NCBI GenBank assembly: GCA_000158655.1 | Contig: EQ973344.1 | Span: 1,260,211-1,324,210 of the forward strand | Direction of reading: 5' to 3' | From: [Clostridium] methylpentosum DSM 5476 | Lineage (GTDB): Bacteria > Bacillota > Clostridia > Oscillospirales > Ruminococcaceae | DNA length: 64,000 nt | Shown here: positions 36,895 to 46,294 of the stretch, one piece after another | Layout of the letters: each line of letters starts with the position of its first letter | Numbering within the stretch: position 1 is the stretch's first letter | Notes under the pieces: model-generated | Told to the model about the DNA's origin: nothing | Seen by the model: the letters and a program-made list of their open reading frames with translations, nothing else | Databases searched by the model: none | Position numbers and translations under genes: made by a program

Positions 36895-37761
36895 ATGAAC
36901 AACGTAGCGATTTCCAACAGCGCAAAGGCACAAGTGCTCATCGACGCGCTCCCCTATATTCAGAAATACCGCAACAAGACGGTTGTGATCAAATACGGCG
37001 GCAACGCGATGATTGACGAGGAGCTCAAGCTCTCGGTCATGAGCGACATCGTGCTGCTCTCCCTCGTCGGCATCAAGGTGGTGCTAGTACACGGCGGCGG
37101 GCCGGAAATCAACGCGCTGCTCGGCAAAGTCGGCAAGGAGTCCAAGTTTGTCGGCGGGCTGCGCTACACCGACAAGGAGACGGCGGAGATCGTCCAGATG
37201 GTGCTCGCGGGCAAGGTCAACAAGGACCTTGTCTCGCTGCTCACCCGCCACAACGGGCGGGCGCTCGGGCTGTGCGGCATTGACGACGGGATGCTCGTAG
37301 CGATTAAAAAGGAAAACCCGGACCTCGGGTTTGTGGGGGAAATCCACCACGTCAATGTGACGCCGATCAACGATGCGCTCGACCGCGGCTACATTCCTGT
37401 CATCGCAACGGTTGCAACGGATGAAAACGGCAACACCTACAACATCAACGCCGACACCGCCGCTGCCAAAATCGCCGCTGCGCTGCACGCAAAAAACCTC
37501 ATCCTCATGACCGACATCCGGGGACTGCTCAAGGACAAGGAGGATGAAAACACCCTCATCCCGGTCGTCAAGGCGAGCGAAGTGCCCTCACTAGTCAAGC
37601 AAGGGATTATTTCGGGCGGCATGATCCCCAAAATCGACTGCTGCGTCGAAGCGGTGCGCCGCGGGGTGGACCGCGCCTTTATCATCGATGGAAGGGTCAA
37701 GCACTCGGTGCTCATCGAGCTGTTCTCCAACGAGGGAATCGGAACGATGTTTGTCGGATAA
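36895..37761 (+). CDS. argB: acetylglutamate kinase
   Basis: The 288-residue amino acid kinase phosphorylates N-acetylglutamate. Key motifs: VVIKYGGNAM, VLVHGGGPEINALL, the NADTAAAKIAAALHAKNLILMTD region split over about 180-205, and ISGGMIPKIDCCVEAV. The N-terminal extension with ISNSAKAQVLIDALPYIQKY suggests the arginine-inhibited hexameric form. ATG at 36895 follows ggaggg by 8 bases; a GTG at 36886 overlaps that site and is rejected. Confidence 0.96.
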   Translation: MNNVAISNSAKAQVLIDALPYIQKYRNKTVVIKYGGNAMIDEELKLSVMSDIVLLSLVGIKVVLVHGGGPEINALLGKVGKESKFVGGLRYTDKETAEIVQMVLAGKVNKDLVSLLTRHNGRALGLCGIDDGMLVAIKKENPDLGFVGEIHHVNVTPINDALDRGYIPVIATVATDENGNTYNINADTAAAKIAAALHAKNLILMTDIRGLLKDKEDENTLIPVVKASEVPSLVKQGIISGGMIPKIDCCVEAVRRGVDRAFIIDGRVKHSVLIELFSNEGIGTMFVG

Positions 37762-37800
37762 GATTAAGTTAGTTTGGTTCGTCGGAAATGCAACGAAAGG

Positions 37801-37851
37801 GCTGTTGGGATGTACAGAGGCAAGTAGAGGCCCTCTGCACATCCTAACAGC
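37801..37851 (+). terminator. long hairpin after argB
   Basis: A 20-bp stem (37801-37820 with 37832-37851), with one wobble and one mismatch, around an 11-base loop. No T-tract follows, so it may act as a processing site or weak terminator separating argB from the following membrane gene. Confidence 0.55.
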
Positions 37852-37903
37852 TTCAAGTCCAAAACCATTTATTTTACAGAAACTGTATAACGAGGAGGAC
37901 TCT

Positions 37904-39478
37904 ATGGAATCCAAGAACGAATCATCGCTCTCTCTTTTTCAAAAAATATGCCTGGTAACCTTCGGAGTTGTTTTCTTTGCCGTCTTTTTGTGGCTTTTCA
38001 TTAGCCTGTGTTTTTTCAATACCAGTACATATGAATTTGACATGGGCAAGCAGATGTTCTCTTTCGGCCTGATCGCAGTGTTTTCCTTTGCTGGATTTTA
38101 TATCCTGCATAAAATTAAATCTATTCGAAACATGATTGCAGACCACTTTATCTCAGTGTTTGTCATCAGCATGCTCGTCCTTTTGGTTCTCCAAATCATT
38201 CTGGTAACATTTGCGAGTGTCCCAATTGGCTGGGATTGCAGAAAAATTGTTGAGGCTGCTTTCGGACAGGATCTGAGCAAACATTCAACTTATTTTCAGA
38301 CTTATCCAAACAACCTATTGCTTCTGTTTGTTTTTCGAGCCTATAGCAAAGTTATCTCCTTTTTTCAAATCGAGGATCCTTGGCTTCCCTTGACGCTGCT
38401 CAATGTGCTCGCAGTCGATGCTGCAATTCTGTTCAGTGTGTTGAGCATGAAAAAAATATTCGGGAAAAAAAGTGCTGCAATCACCTTTTTCTTTGCGATT
38501 TTACTCATTGGCTTTTTTCCCTGGCTGATTGTACCATACAGCGATACATTCTCAATGCCGTTTGTCGTTTTATCTTTTTTTCTCTACCTTCAGCTCAACG
38601 GGCAGAACTCAGTTGTCAAAAAAATCATCTTGGGGGCATGTATAGGATTATCTGCCTGCATCGGCTATCTGATTAAGCCCTCTGCCTTAATACCGCTGAT
38701 CGCAATTATCCTGCTGCATATCCTCTGCACCAATTTTTCGAAAAAAGGTTTTTTAAAGAATAGTTCATTCATCCCCGCCGCTCTCGCTGCATTCTTCTTG
38801 TTGAACAGCGGCTTTGGCCTTTTTGTCAGCCATCAAACCAGTATCCCAATCAATCCCGACAAAGCAACGCCAATGTCTCACTTTTTCATGATGGGGCTTA
38901 AAGAGGTCGAAAGTCCTCCGCACATTCTTTACGGAGCCTGGAACCAAGAGGATGTTACACTGACACATGGCATTTCTACCAAAGCGAAAAGAATTGCTGC
39001 CAATAAGCAGGTTATACAAGAAAGGCTGCAGGAATTCGGACCGATTGGATATCTGAATTTTCTCAACAACAAGGCCCGTTGGATCACCTCTGAGGGCAAT
39101 TTCTATTGGGGAGGTGAAGGTGGATTTGCAGAATATGACCAGATGAGATCTCAAACAATTAGAGAGATGATAGACCCCGAAGGCAAGTATTTTGATGTGT
39201 ACAATTACATCGCCCAGGGAATCTGGATTTTTGTAATGCTGCTTTTGATCGTCCCCGCTGTTATTCGAAGAAAAGATGTTTTCCACAGAGAAACAACGAT
39301 CATGCGATGCGCCATATTCGGTATTTTGTGTTTTATTCTGTTGTTTGAGGGAAGGTCCCGTTACATGATTAACCATCTGCCGTTTTTCGTCATGCTCGCT
39401 TCGTACGGGTTCCAGAGCATAACCGACCAAATTCAGCGGCACTTTGCAAAAGGGAGGAAAACAAATGAACTCAGATAA
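37904..39478 (+). CDS. polytopic membrane protein, probably a GT-C type glycosyltransferase
   Basis: The 524-residue protein has about twelve hydrophobic spans. After the first spans comes an extracellular loop with WDCRKIVEAAFGQDL and STYFQTYPNNLLLLFVF, a pattern seen in PMT/ArnT-like GT-C transferases that use lipid-linked sugars; the aspartate in GWDCR would be the catalytic candidate. A large outside domain lies near residues 320-430. Base use is more AT-rich than the flanking arg genes, and it interrupts the arg cluster. ATG at 37904 follows gaggagg; the upstream frame is not supported. Its end overlaps argD by 14 bases. Confidence 0.65.
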   Translation: MESKNESSLSLFQKICLVTFGVVFFAVFLWLFISLCFFNTSTYEFDMGKQMFSFGLIAVFSFAGFYILHKIKSIRNMIADHFISVFVISMLVLLVLQIILVTFASVPIGWDCRKIVEAAFGQDLSKHSTYFQTYPNNLLLLFVFRAYSKVISFFQIEDPWLPLTLLNVLAVDAAILFSVLSMKKIFGKKSAAITFFFAILLIGFFPWLIVPYSDTFSMPFVVLSFFLYLQLNGQNSVVKKIILGACIGLSACIGYLIKPSALIPLIAIILLHILCTNFSKKGFLKNSSFIPAALAAFFLLNSGFGLFVSHQTSIPINPDKATPMSHFFMMGLKEVESPPHILYGAWNQEDVTLTHGISTKAKRIAANKQVIQERLQEFGPIGYLNFLNNKARWITSEGNFYWGGEGGFAEYDQMRSQTIREMIDPEGKYFDVYNYIAQGIWIFVMLLLIVPAVIRRKDVFHRETTIMRCAIFGILCFILLFEGRSRYMINHLPFFVMLASYGFQSITDQIQRHFAKGRKTNELR

Positions 39479-40643
39479 ATTAAAAAAAAATGATGCCAAT
39501 TGCATCGCCAACACCTATGCCCGGTTCGACGTCTGTATCAAACAGGGAAAGGGATCGACCTGTGAGGATTACGACGGCAAACGCTACATCGACTTTTCGA
39601 GCGGCATCGGCGTCAACAGCCTCGGCTTCTGCGATGAGAGCTGGAGCAAGGCGGTCTGCAAACAGGCGAAAAAGCTCAACCACACCTCCAACCTCTTTTA
39701 TACCGCACCGGATGTCAAGCTCGCCAAAAAGCTCTGTACCCGGACGGGTTATGATAAGGTTTTCTTTGCAAATTCGGGGGCAGAGGCGAACGAAGGCGCA
39801 ATCAAACTCGCCCGCAAAAAGAGCTTTGACAAGTACGGAAGCAACCGTTCAACAATCATCTCGCTGGTCAACTCGTTCCACGGGCGCACGGTGACCACCC
39901 TATCGGCCACTGGCCAGGATGTATTTCACAACTACTTTTATCCGTTCACCGAAGGCTTTGTGTTTGCGAAAGCAAATGACCTCGACGACCTCAAACAAAA
40001 GCTGGACGACTCGGTGTGTGGCATTCTGTGCGAACTGATCCAGGGAGAGGGCGGCGTCATCCCGCTCGACAAGGAGTATGTGCAGGCGGTTGCAAAACTC
40101 TGTGAAGAACACGATCTGACTTTCATCGTCGACGAGGTACAAACCGGCATCGGACGGACAGGCACCCTGCTCTGCTCGGAGCAGTACGGGGTGCGCCCGA
40201 ATGTGACGACTCTCGCCAAAGGGCTGGGCGGCGGCCTGCCGATCGGCGCGGTGCTCATGGACGAACAGTCCTCCCAAGTGCTCGGCTATGGAGACCATGC
40301 GACGACATTCGGGGGCAATCCCATCGTATGTGCTGGAGCAAACGCAGTGCTTGACGCGCTCACTCCCGAACTGCTTGAAGGGGTATCCCAGCGTTCCGAT
40401 TACATCCGCAGAGTTCTCGAAAGCATCGACGAGGTGGAGGCTGTCGACGGCATCGGACTGATGCTCGGCGTCACCCTCAAGACGAAAAAATCCGTTGAAG
40501 TGCTCCGGGCGTGCGCCAAGAGCGGCCTGCTCGTGCTCACCGCCAAACACAAGATTCGCCTCCTCCCCCCGCTCAACATCTCGTGGATGGAGCTTGAACA
40601 GGGACTTGAAATTCTCAAGGATGTGCTCTGCAGTTCGGTATAA
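39465..40643 (+). CDS. argD: acetylornithine aminotransferase
   Basis: The 392-residue PLP enzyme of aminotransferase class III converts N-acetylglutamate semialdehyde to N-acetylornithine. Cofactor lysine is K252 in TTLAKGLGGGLPIGA; FIVDEVQTGIGRTG holds the PLP-contacting aspartate; NSGAEANEGAIKLARK and HGRTVTTLSATGQ are family marks. ATG at 39465 follows aagggagg and lies inside the end of the membrane protein gene, so the two are coupled. It completes the visible arginine set (argCJBD). Confidence 0.95.
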   Translation: MNSDKLKKNDANCIANTYARFDVCIKQGKGSTCEDYDGKRYIDFSSGIGVNSLGFCDESWSKAVCKQAKKLNHTSNLFYTAPDVKLAKKLCTRTGYDKVFFANSGAEANEGAIKLARKKSFDKYGSNRSTIISLVNSFHGRTVTTLSATGQDVFHNYFYPFTEGFVFAKANDLDDLKQKLDDSVCGILCELIQGEGGVIPLDKEYVQAVAKLCEEHDLTFIVDEVQTGIGRTGTLLCSEQYGVRPNVTTLAKGLGGGLPIGAVLMDEQSSQVLGYGDHATTFGGNPIVCAGANAVLDALTPELLEGVSQRSDYIRRVLESIDEVEAVDGIGLMLGVTLKTKKSVEVLRACAKSGLLVLTAKHKIRLLPPLNISWMELEQGLEILKDVLCSSV

Positions 40644-40770
40644 TGTGGCAAACGCAGCAGTTACCCACGGACGTCGATTCAAAACGCCCATCTGTTGTCT
40701 GGTTTTTTCGGAATATGAGCACCGGCGCTTATAGGAAAAGCGATATTACTTCTTTCATAATCATTTTAAA

Positions 40771-40812
40771 GAGGAATCCGACCTGCCTATCCCCGGATTC
40801 CTCATTTTTCTC
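40771..40812 (+). terminator. terminator of the arg cluster
   Basis: GAGGAATCCG (40771-40780) pairs with CGGATTCCTC, followed by ATTTTTCTCTC. About 130 bases after argD. Confidence 0.85.
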
Positions 40813-41355
40813 TCTCGGCAAAAAATGGTTCCAATTCGATCCCCTATTATATTGAGGACCTCATTGCTTTCACTGCAAAGGATTCTGCGGAAAACAACTC
40901 TGAAAAACTCCATTTGCCCTGATTCAGACCAACGTTCACGATTCGGCAATAGGGCATTAAAGGAAGCTGGACGCAGTTTTCTCATACGCTGCGTCCAGCT
41001 CTTGCATGGGGCCCCTAATTGTCTGGCGTTCATTTTTCCAGACCGTACATGCTCCCCTCATCCAAAGCAGTATATTGGCGCCCGTCTTTGTAGGATCCCA
41101 TGCGGTGTACCGCTGTCCCCTCCTGAACCTGTATTCTCCCTTTAAAACAACAAGAAAAATGTTGCATAAACCACATTTTTGCCCCAGTTTTACCCAATCC
41201 ATTAATCCAATTCCAAAAAGCCCGCCAATGCTCAAACATTATATCAAAATGAGTTTCACAGGCCCAGTTTCAATACAAATATGCATTTACAGCCTGAAAT
41301 CTGGCTCAAATATCTGACACTCCAGCACAAAAGCGCTGTTTTTCCCATTGCAAAC
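40813..41355 (+). other. no recognisable gene; one perfect hairpin
   Basis: The stretch carries no supported ORF. A perfect 12-bp inverted repeat, AGCTGGACGCAG (40965-40976) with 40989-41000, stands in it without a T-tract. A minus-strand frame at 40957-41235 has no ribosome site or family. Confidence 0.45.
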
Positions 41356-41395
41356 AAAACAGGGCGGCTCTGTCTCTGAACCACCCTGTTTTTGT
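41356..41395 (-). terminator. hairpin terminator (works in both directions)
   Basis: AAAACAGGGcGG pairs with CCaCCCTGTTTTT with one mismatch; T-runs occur on both strands. It may end the SPFH message, whose stop lies about 180 bases away. Confidence 0.6.
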
Positions 41396-41578
41396 TGTAT
41401 CATCCCATTGATCCAGCTGGCGAAGATGTTCTGCCAGCATCCGCCTGAGTTGTAGAGCAAGCTAGACATCAAAGGAAATAAAAGTCCACCGAACAGTTAC
41501 AGCAGGTTGGAGGCGCACTTTTTTGCATAAACCGGCATATGCCATTCTGACGCCTTTCACCGCGTGGTTCTGACCCGA

Positions 41579-42862
41579 CTACCCTGCAAAGGGTTTTCCG
41601 CATTCGGGGCAGAATTTCGGCGCGCTGCCATCCGCAGGCACAAAACCGCAGTTGGCACATTTTGCCGCCTCCGGCTTTTTCGTGCCGCACTCGCCGCAGA
41701 AACGACCAATGTTCTCACTGCCGCAGGAAGGACATTTCCAGCTTCCAGCTGGAGCAGGCTTTGGCTTGCCGCAGTTGCTGCAAAATTTTCCTGTGTTGCC
41801 TGTCTGCCCGCAGGAGCAGGACCAGCCCTGCTGCGCCTTCTGCTCTGCCTCCCGGCGCTGCTGTTCCATCTGGGCGGCGTTGGTACTGCTCGCCGCGCCC
41901 ATAAAGCCCCCTGCGACGTTGCCACCCATCCCCATGCCAGCAAAGCCCATCATTGAGCCGTTTGCATTGGAGCCGGCTGCCTCCATGCCGCGTGCCACCG
42001 AGCCCTGCACATACCCTTCGCGGATGGAGGGATCACTGAGCATGGCGCCCTGGTTGCGCATATTGATCAGCTTTTTGGACTCTTCGTCGTAAGAAATGCT
42101 CGCAATGCCGACCGATTGGACGACAAAGCCGCGCTTTTCCTCCCAGTCCTCGTCAAGCGCTTCGGACATGTATTTGGAGAGCTCGACCCCGTGGGAGGCG
42201 ACATGGGAAATGCGGATGCCGTCAGCCGACATCTTGTTAAGCGCCGTGCCAAGCACATTGAGGAACTCAGAGCGGTATTGGTCATTGATGTCATTGATGT
42301 CCACCGACGTCGCGTTGCGCGGGATGGCTTCAAAGAAAAACTTGATGGGATCGGTGATCTTGATGGAGTAATAGCCGTAGGCGCGCAGCCACAGCTCAGC
42401 GTTGTAGAATTCATCCATGTAGTTAATCGGATTGGGGGTGCCGAACTTGATTCCCTTAATCTCCTGGGTATTGATAAAATACACCTTTTGAGAGAGAGGC
42501 GTTGACCCGCCGAACGCCACCCGGCGGAAGGTCTCTTTGACTGCGTCGCCGAGCTCTCCGTTGAACAGCGAGGGCATGGAGGAATTGTCTACCTCGTAAT
42601 AGCCTTCCTCCGCGGTGTAGTCGATGATCTGCCCGCCGTCGACGAGCATCATAAACTGGTTTGGATACACATGGATGAGCGAACCGTTGGAAATCGTATT
42701 GGCTGTTCCCTTGCGGTTGCTGCCCCGTTTGTCGTTGCGGTCGGTGCGCACCCCCATGGTCATGACGGTGGTGTCGCTCATCGGGCCCGCTTCATAGGAC
42801 TCAAAATACTGGTCGGCAAGGCCGCCGCCCACTGCGTTAATCGCTGCTCTGATAATGCCCAT
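41579..42862 (-). CDS. SPFH-type (YdjI/virion-core-like) protein with C-terminal zinc ribbons
   Basis: The 427-residue protein starts MGIIRAAINAVGGGLADQY, as in YdjI-type SPFH proteins, followed by an SPFH/band-7-like domain (about 30-290) and a Gly/Met/Asn-rich linker. The C-terminal part has repeated CxxC pairs: CSCGQTGNTGKFCSNCG, CPSCGSENIGRFCGECG and CANCGFVPADGS with FCPECG, i.e. three zinc-ribbon units. In Bacillus, YdjI acts with phage-shock-like membrane stress proteins; a role in membrane stress is inference. ATG at 42862 is chosen on homology of the start; the frame continues upstream. Confidence 0.8.
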   Translation of the reverse strand: MGIIRAAINAVGGGLADQYFESYEAGPMSDTTVMTMGVRTDRNDKRGSNRKGTANTISNGSLIHVYPNQFMMLVDGGQIIDYTAEEGYYEVDNSSMPSLFNGELGDAVKETFRRVAFGGSTPLSQKVYFINTQEIKGIKFGTPNPINYMDEFYNAELWLRAYGYYSIKITDPIKFFFEAIPRNATSVDINDINDQYRSEFLNVLGTALNKMSADGIRISHVASHGVELSKYMSEALDEDWEEKRGFVVQSVGIASISYDEESKKLINMRNQGAMLSDPSIREGYVQGSVARGMEAAGSNANGSMMGFAGMGMGGNVAGGFMGAASSTNAAQMEQQRREAEQKAQQGWSCSCGQTGNTGKFCSNCGKPKPAPAGSWKCPSCGSENIGRFCGECGTKKPEAAKCANCGFVPADGSAPKFCPECGKPFAG

Positions 42863-42907
42863 CGTGATCAATCTCCCATCTTTATTAAGTATCAATGTGT
42901 TCCTTTT

Positions 42908-42936
42908 ATTATACAAAATACTCCCCGCAATTGCAA
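42908..42936 (-). promoter_or_regulatory. promoter of the SPFH gene
   Basis: On the minus strand TTGCAA (42936-42931) and TATAAT (42913-42908) are 17 bases apart, about 46 bases before the start. Confidence 0.75.
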
Positions 42937-42964
42937 GATGAAGCGCAATTTGTTCAAGAATCTT

Positions 42965-42993
42965 TTGACAAACTGTGTCCGCCGATTTATACT
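42965..42993 (+). promoter_or_regulatory. promoter of the SDR gene
   Basis: TTGACA (42965-42970) and TATACT (42988-42993) are separated by 17 bases; the ATG follows 31 bases later. Confidence 0.8.
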
Positions 42994-43024
42994 AAAGGAT
43001 AGCACAGTAGGAAAGGGGTACGCT

Positions 43025-43759
43025 ATGAACAAAACCGTACTCGTCACCGGCGCATCCCGCGGCATCGGTGCGGCGATCGCCGGGACGTTTGCCCAGATGG
43101 GCTATCAGACTGCAATCAACTATTGCTCCCATCCCCAGCAGGCGGAACAGCTCGTCAGCGGATTGACTGGACAGGGACTGCGCGCCGCTGCGTTTGGGGC
43201 GGACGTCTCCGACCGGGAGCAGGTGGCGCGGATGTTCTCGGAAATCAAAAGGGAGTTCGGCGGGGTAGATATCCTCGTCAACAACGCGGGAGTCGCCCAG
43301 CAGAAGCTGTTCACCGACATCACCGAGGAGGAATGGGACAGGCTGTTCGCCGTCAACGTCAAAGGGGCGTTTTTTTGCTGTCAGGAGGCCCTTCCCCACA
43401 TGATCCACCACAAACGCGGCAAAATCGTCAATATCTCCTCCATTTGGGGATTGACCGGCGCCTCCTGCGAGGTGCACTATTCGGCGTCCAAGGCTGCGCT
43501 CATCGGCCTGACCAAAGCGCTTGCCAAAGAGCTCGGCCCCTCCGGCATTCAGGTCAACTGCGTCGCCCCCGGAGTCATTGACACCGAGATGAACGCCGCG
43601 CTCGACGCTGAGACGATTGAAGCGTTAAAAGAGGAAACCCCGCTCGGCACCCTCGGCACCGGGCGTGATATCGCAGAAACCGTGGCGTTTCTCGCCTCCG
43701 ACCGGGCAGATTTTATCACCGGTCAGACGATCAGCCCCAACGGCGGGTTTGTGATTTAA
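43025..43759 (+). CDS. short-chain dehydrogenase/reductase, FabG-like
   Basis: The 244-residue classical SDR has the NAD(P) motif TGASRGIGAAIA, NNAGVAQ, the active-site serine in NISSIWG and YSASK (Y152, K156), plus PGVIDTEMN. It resembles 3-oxoacyl-ACP reductases, but sits away from any fatty acid gene and is controlled by its own promoter, so the real substrate is open. The upstream frame to 42671 runs antisense to the SPFH gene and is not used. Confidence 0.88.
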   Translation: MNKTVLVTGASRGIGAAIAGTFAQMGYQTAINYCSHPQQAEQLVSGLTGQGLRAAAFGADVSDREQVARMFSEIKREFGGVDILVNNAGVAQQKLFTDITEEEWDRLFAVNVKGAFFCCQEALPHMIHHKRGKIVNISSIWGLTGASCEVHYSASKAALIGLTKALAKELGPSGIQVNCVAPGVIDTEMNAALDAETIEALKEETPLGTLGTGRDIAETVAFLASDRADFITGQTISPNGGFVI

Positions 43760-44013
43760 ATCAAGTAAAGTCTGTTTGTATACCATGGTGTACACTGTAA
43801 AAGGCCAAGAAAGCGGATAATTGGATGCATCATGCCGAGTCCTAGGCGATTGGGGTGCTGTTTTCCCTCTTGTTCGCCACGTTGGCTGTTTTGAATTGGC
43901 TTTCGGACCACACGATACAAATTAAAATTATTCGGCGCCGGATTTCATCGCCGACTCTCCATGCCAGAAGCCGGACGGCGGATCTGCAACCAAACAACAA
44001 AAGGAGACTGTTT

Positions 44014-45924
44014 ATGGAACAATATGGAATGATACGGGTGGCCGCCGCCACCCCCTTAAACCGCGTCGGGGATACCCGTTACAATGCAGAGCAGACGGTT
44101 TCCCTCATCCGCAGGGCGCACGCCAGGGGGGCGAGCCTGGTTCTCTTTCCCGAGCTCTCGGTCACTGCTTATTCCTGCGGCGACCTGCTGCTCTCCTCCA
44201 CCCTGCTGCGCGGGACGGAACAGGCGGTGCAGCACATCCTCGACGAGACGAAGGAGCTTGATATCACCGCAATCGTTGGTCTGCCGGTTTCGGACGGCGT
44301 CCGGCTGTACAACTGCGCAGCAGTGCTCTCCAAAGGCAGCATCTGCGGCATTGTGCCCAAGCAAAACCTGCCCAACTACGGCGAATTTTACGAGGCGCGC
44401 TGGTTCTCCCCCGCATCTTCCCTGCAAACCGACACCGTCACCCTCTGCGGACAGCAGACAAGCATCTGCTGCGAGCTGCTGTTCACCTTGGGGGACGCTA
44501 AAATCGGCATTGAGATTTGCGAGGACCTGTGGGTCAACTCCCCTCCCTCGGAACGCCTCGCAGAGGCAGGGGCCAACCTCATCTGCAACCTTTCGGCGAG
44601 CAATGCGGTGATTGGCAAGCGGAGTTACCGCAGTATGCTCGTCCGACAGAGGTCGTTCTGTTCCCACTGCGCCTATCTGCTCGCGTCTGCGGGCATCACT
44701 GAGAGCACGACGGACACCTTGTATAGCGGCCATTCCCTGATTGCGGAGAACGGCTCCATTCTCGCTGAGGCAATGCAGGACAATTTTGAAGAGCAGCTGC
44801 TCTTTGCAGACATTGACCTGGAACGTCTCTCCTCCGACCGCCGCAAAATGACCACCTTTCCAACCGGCGGATGGGCCCAAGAAATCGAATTGCCGCATGG
44901 GGTGCAGGCGTTTTCGTTGGAACGCCGCTTGAGCAAGACCCCATTCCTCCCCTCCTCCAGCGCCCGCAAGGATGAGAGGATGGAGGAGATCTACAACATC
45001 CAGTCGCTCAGCCTTGCAAAACGGCTGCGACACACTGGGCTCAAGCACCCGGTCATCGGAATTTCGGGCGGGCTGGACTCGACGCTCGCCCTGCTCGTCA
45101 CCGTGCGGGCAATGGACAAGCTCGGACTTGACCGAAGCAACGTCATCGGTATCACCATGCCCGGCTTTGGCACAAGCGGCCGGACGCTCACAAACTCCCA
45201 GCGCCTCATGGCCGCGCTCGGCATCACCTCCCGACAGATCGACATCACCGAAGCCTGCCTCAAGCACTTCGAGGACATCGGGCACGACCCGGACGTGCAG
45301 GATGTGACCTATGAAAACGTGCAGGCGCGGGAACGCACCCAGATCCTGCTCGACATCGCGAACAAAAACAACGGTCTCGTGGTGGGGACGGGCGACCTCT
45401 CCGAACTCGCACTCGGCTGGGCGACCTATGCGGGCGACCACATCTCGATGTACGGCGTCAACGCAGGAGTTCCCAAGACACTGGTGCGCCACGTAGTCGC
45501 GTGGACGGGCAGAACCTATGGCGGGGAGATTGAGGAAATCTTAAAGGACATCCTCGACACCCCGGTTTCCCCCGAACTGCTCCCCACCAAAGACGGGGAG
45601 ATCGCGCAAAAGACGGAGGAAATCATCGGCGACTACATCCTGCACGACTTCTTTCTCTATTATTTCATTCGGTTTGGATTCACCTTTGATAAAATCTTAT
45701 TTCTCGCCTGCCATGCGTTTGGGGAGGACTACACCAAAGAGCAGATCAAAAGCTGCCTGACCACTTTTGTCCGCCGGTTTTTCAGCCAGCAGTTCAAGCG
45801 TTCCTGTCTGCCCGACGGCCCGAAGATCGGTTCGGTCACCCTCTCCCCCCGCGCGGATTGGAGGATGCCGAGCGACTGTTCCGCCGCCCTTTGGCTGGAA
45901 GACCTCAATGGATGGGAGAAATAG
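44014..45924 (+). CDS. nadE: glutamine-dependent NAD+ synthetase
   Basis: The 636-residue two-domain enzyme amidates deamido-NAD with ammonia from glutamine. N-terminal nitrilase-type glutaminase: E47 in FPELSVTAY, K116 in PKQNLPNYGEF and C169 in EICEDLW form the catalytic triad. C-terminal synthetase: ATP pyrophosphatase loop ISGGLDSTLALL and later GTGDLSELALGWATY. Length is normal for the long form. ATG at 44014 follows aaaggag; the in-frame upstream part from 43855 has no homology. Confidence 0.95.
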   Translation: MEQYGMIRVAAATPLNRVGDTRYNAEQTVSLIRRAHARGASLVLFPELSVTAYSCGDLLLSSTLLRGTEQAVQHILDETKELDITAIVGLPVSDGVRLYNCAAVLSKGSICGIVPKQNLPNYGEFYEARWFSPASSLQTDTVTLCGQQTSICCELLFTLGDAKIGIEICEDLWVNSPPSERLAEAGANLICNLSASNAVIGKRSYRSMLVRQRSFCSHCAYLLASAGITESTTDTLYSGHSLIAENGSILAEAMQDNFEEQLLFADIDLERLSSDRRKMTTFPTGGWAQEIELPHGVQAFSLERRLSKTPFLPSSSARKDERMEEIYNIQSLSLAKRLRHTGLKHPVIGISGGLDSTLALLVTVRAMDKLGLDRSNVIGITMPGFGTSGRTLTNSQRLMAALGITSRQIDITEACLKHFEDIGHDPDVQDVTYENVQARERTQILLDIANKNNGLVVGTGDLSELALGWATYAGDHISMYGVNAGVPKTLVRHVVAWTGRTYGGEIEEILKDILDTPVSPELLPTKDGEIAQKTEEIIGDYILHDFFLYYFIRFGFTFDKILFLACHAFGEDYTKEQIKSCLTTFVRRFFSQQFKRSCLPDGPKIGSVTLSPRADWRMPSDCSAALWLEDLNGWEK

Positions 45925-46294
45925 CGGAGGAGCTCCTTCCAACTGATTCGAAAATTCGTCTCAGCTCAGCGGCGTTTCACCAGTTCCATATAGCAGCGAG
46001 CTGAAAATCCTGCAAAATACAATACAAAAGCAGGGCGTTTCGACGCTGCACTGTGCCGCAACTCTACTTTTCCCGAAGAGGCGCCACTTCCAATGCGGCT
46101 AATTTCAAATATGGTGTTCAACGCTTTTGAACCCAAGGACAGCCTGCTCGTTACCCTCGACAAGGGGCGCTGCCAAAACGCCTTGCCTGCCGAGCGTGCT
46201 GTCTTTCAGGATCCAAGCCGCCCTTTGTCGCCGCCTTTTGAAAAGGCGGCGACAGACGTGCTTGCCCAGGATAGAAAATAGGAGGATTTTGAAC
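45925..46294 (+). repeat. gap with a 14-bp perfect GC-rich palindrome
   Basis: The only notable object is the inverted repeat TGTCGCCGCCTTTT (46226-46239), one central G, and its exact complement (46241-46254), about 40 bases before the YbaK start. No T-tract follows on the plus strand. It could be an operator, a terminator for upstream transcription or a dispersed repeat. Confidence 0.5.

Noticed and set aside
37688..37903. In-frame upstream extension of the GT-C-like gene
   Set aside because: It runs through argB's end and the hairpin, lacks a ribosome site, and the ATG at 37904 has a strong one.
40957..41235. 92-codon minus-strand frame after argD
   Set aside because: No ribosome site, no recognisable family, and it overlaps a perfect hairpin.
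43855..44013. In-frame upstream extension of nadE
   Set aside because: No homology and a good ribosome site precedes ATG 44014, where the nitrilase domain begins.
45966..46163. 65-codon minus-strand frame before the YbaK gene
   Set aside because: No convincing start signal or homology; treated as intergenic.
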